Below, piece after piece: positions 45,780-46,742 of a DNA stretch of 46,742 bases. The notes below the pieces were generated by a model, which was given only the letters and a program-made list of their open reading frames with translations, made no database searches and was not told the DNA's origin. How positions within the stretch are numbered: position 1 is the stretch's first letter; the number at the start of each line of letters is the position of its first letter. The DNA is from Armatimonadota bacterium (GTDB taxonomy: Bacteria > Sysuimicrobiota > Sysuimicrobiia > Sysuimicrobiales > Humicultoraceae), in assembly GCA_031081715.1 (NCBI GenBank), contig JAVHMA010000027.1, forward strand, positions 1 through 46,742, written 5' to 3'. Made by a program: the position numbers and the translations under genes.

Positions 45780-46742
45780 TCATCGCCGGGCGCGCGCCGA
45801 AAACCGCGGCAGCACGTCCCGCGCGAACCGGGCTACCTGCCCAAACTGGTCCAGCGCCCCGAAGCGGCAGATGAACGTCGTGACCCCGGCGCGGGCGAAC
45901 GTCTCGATCCACGCGGCGATGCGGTCCGGCGTGCCGACGGGCCCCCACTCGCCCAGGTCCACCGCCTTGCTCAGCTCGGGATAGTACTGGGAGATGTACT
46001 CATCGATGCCCCGCTGGGCCTCGGCCTCCGAGTCCGCGATGTTCATCGTCACCTGATAGGCCACCGCCAGGCTGGAAGGGTCCCGACCCTCCGCCGCGGC
46101 GGCCTCGCGGATGCGCTCGAGCTGGGCGGTGAGTTCCTCGGGATGTCGTGCCCGGCAGCACGTCATCCAGCCGTCGCCGTATCGCACGATCCGCAGCGCG
46201 GCGCGGTCGATCACCCGGGCGACGCGCCGCTCCTCGACGCCGCGGATGAGCCGCGGGTTGCTGACAATCCACATCGGCGGAGGCGTTTGCACGGGCATGA
46301 GCGGTCCCATCTCGACGCCGGAGGAGAAGCTGACGTCCTGGTAGTCGAACCACCGGCCCTTGTGGGTGATCCGCCCCTCGGTCCACAGCGTGCGCAGGAC
46401 GTGGAGGCCCTCCTCGAAGATCTCGGCCCGGCGCTCGAAGTCCAATCCCAGCGCCCGATACTCCCGTCGAACGCCTTCCTCGGGGTTCCCCATGCAGGCG
46501 CCCAGGATCGTGCGGCCGCCGGAGATCACGTCCAGCGTGGCCCACTCCAGCGCCAGATAGAGCGGGTTGCGCGTGCCCGTGACCAGGCAGGCGGTGCCGA
46601 GCTTCGCCCGCGTCGTGCGCTGCGAGATCGCGGCGAGCAGGGCGAGCGGCTCGTAGCGGGGCTTGGAGAACAGGCTGTCCCCCACCCACATCGACTCGAA
46701 GCCCGCCTCCTCCGCGGCGGCCGACAGGTCGAGGAGCGCAGG
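45780..46742 (-). CDS. LLM-class flavin-dependent oxidoreductase (5' end beyond the window)
   Basis: The visible 320 residues belong to a luciferase-like (LLM) TIM-barrel enzyme that uses F420 or reduced FMN. The frame is open to the window edge, so the N-terminus is missing. The visible part begins ALLDLSAAAEEAGFESMWVG, which is the usual strand-helix before VGDSLFSKPRYEPLALLAAI. ATG 46691 is internal to the fold and not a credible start. Later blocks are ALEWATLDVISGGRTILGACMG and GVTTFICRFGALDQF. It is the first visible gene of the minus-strand catabolic operon, 46 bases before the aminotransferase gene. A monooxygenase acting on a ring or amine is possible; the substrate is unknown. Confidence 0.9.
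   Translation of the reverse strand, partial: PALLDLSAAAEEAGFESMWVGDSLFSKPRYEPLALLAAISQRTTRAKLGTACLVTGTRNPLYLALEWATLDVISGGRTILGACMGNPEEGVRREYRALGLDFERRAEIFEEGLHVLRTLWTEGRITHKGRWFDYQDVSFSSGVEMGPLMPVQTPPPMWIVSNPRLIRGVEERRVARVIDRAALRIVRYGDGWMTCCRARHPEELTAQLERIREAAAAEGRDPSSLAVAYQVTMNIADSEAEAQRGIDEYISQYYPELSKAVDLGEWGPVGTPDRIAAWIETFARAGVTTFICRFGALDQFGQVARFARDVLPRFSARARR

Noticed and set aside
1-46742. tRNA or rRNA genes, CRISPR arrays, insertion sequences, prophage genes
   Set aside because: No cloverleaf-like stretch, regularly spaced repeat, transposase or integrase motif was seen in the short intergenic spaces or coding frames.

Overview
The window is very GC-rich, tightly packed bacterial chromosome. 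About 41 protein genes, one broken gene and no RNA gene were found, and no stretch over 300 bases lacks a gene. A predicted secreted beta-barrel protein hints at an outer membrane. The neighbourhood tmk - c-di-AMP receptor - holB, headed by a SpoIIIAA/R3H ATPase, points to a Terrabacteria lineage (deep Firmicutes relatives, Chloroflexota or a candidate phylum such as CSP1-3/Sysuimicrobiota). The phylum is inference only.

Layout. (1) 101-7439, mixed housekeeping genes: barrel protein, Cys/Met PLP enzyme, EamA exporter, SLC13 permease with TrkA_C domains, endonuclease IV, alpha/beta hydrolase, small B-box membrane protein and universal stress protein. (2) 7523-17119, one plus-strand operon: IclR regulator, a four-gene polyamine-type ABC importer, hydantoinase/oxoprolinase subunits HyuA and HyuB, and an RlmI-like rRNA methyltransferase. 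(3) 17151-23952: a vapC remnant, then the minus-strand ATPase-tmk-darA-holB operon with a recognisable promoter and leader hairpin, an orphan oligopeptide-type binding protein and an AIR-synthase/HypE-like protein. (4) 24031-31105, plus strand: a molybdenum hydroxylase large subunit followed by a complete branched-chain-type ABC importer (binding protein, LivHMGF). (5) 31113-46742, a 15.6-kb minus-strand catabolic operon that runs off the right edge.

Region 5 is the most interesting. In transcription order it encodes an LLM flavin oxidoreductase (cut by the window edge), a DegT-type aminotransferase, an M29/NicX-like metalloenzyme, a cupin, a class V aminotransferase, a 3-hydroxyacyl-CoA-dehydrogenase-like enzyme, a class II aldolase-like enzyme, a molybdenum hydroxylase, a three-gene Fe3+/thiamine-type ABC importer, a HAD hydrolase and another molybdenum hydroxylase. 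The three central genes (40199-43078) belong to the families of three enzymes of vitamin B6 degradation pathway I of Mesorhizobium: pyridoxamine-pyruvate aminotransferase, 5-formyl-3-hydroxy-2-methylpyridine-4-carboxylate dehydrogenase and 3-hydroxy-2-methylpyridine-4,5-dicarboxylate decarboxylase. The flavin ring-opening oxygenase of that pathway is not in the window. Instead there are molybdenum hydroxylases and a homologue of the NicX type of pyridine-ring dioxygenase. I infer a vitamin B6 or related pyridine catabolic system with a nicotinate-like ring-opening branch. This is a hypothesis from family membership, a few motifs and context, not a demonstrated pathway.
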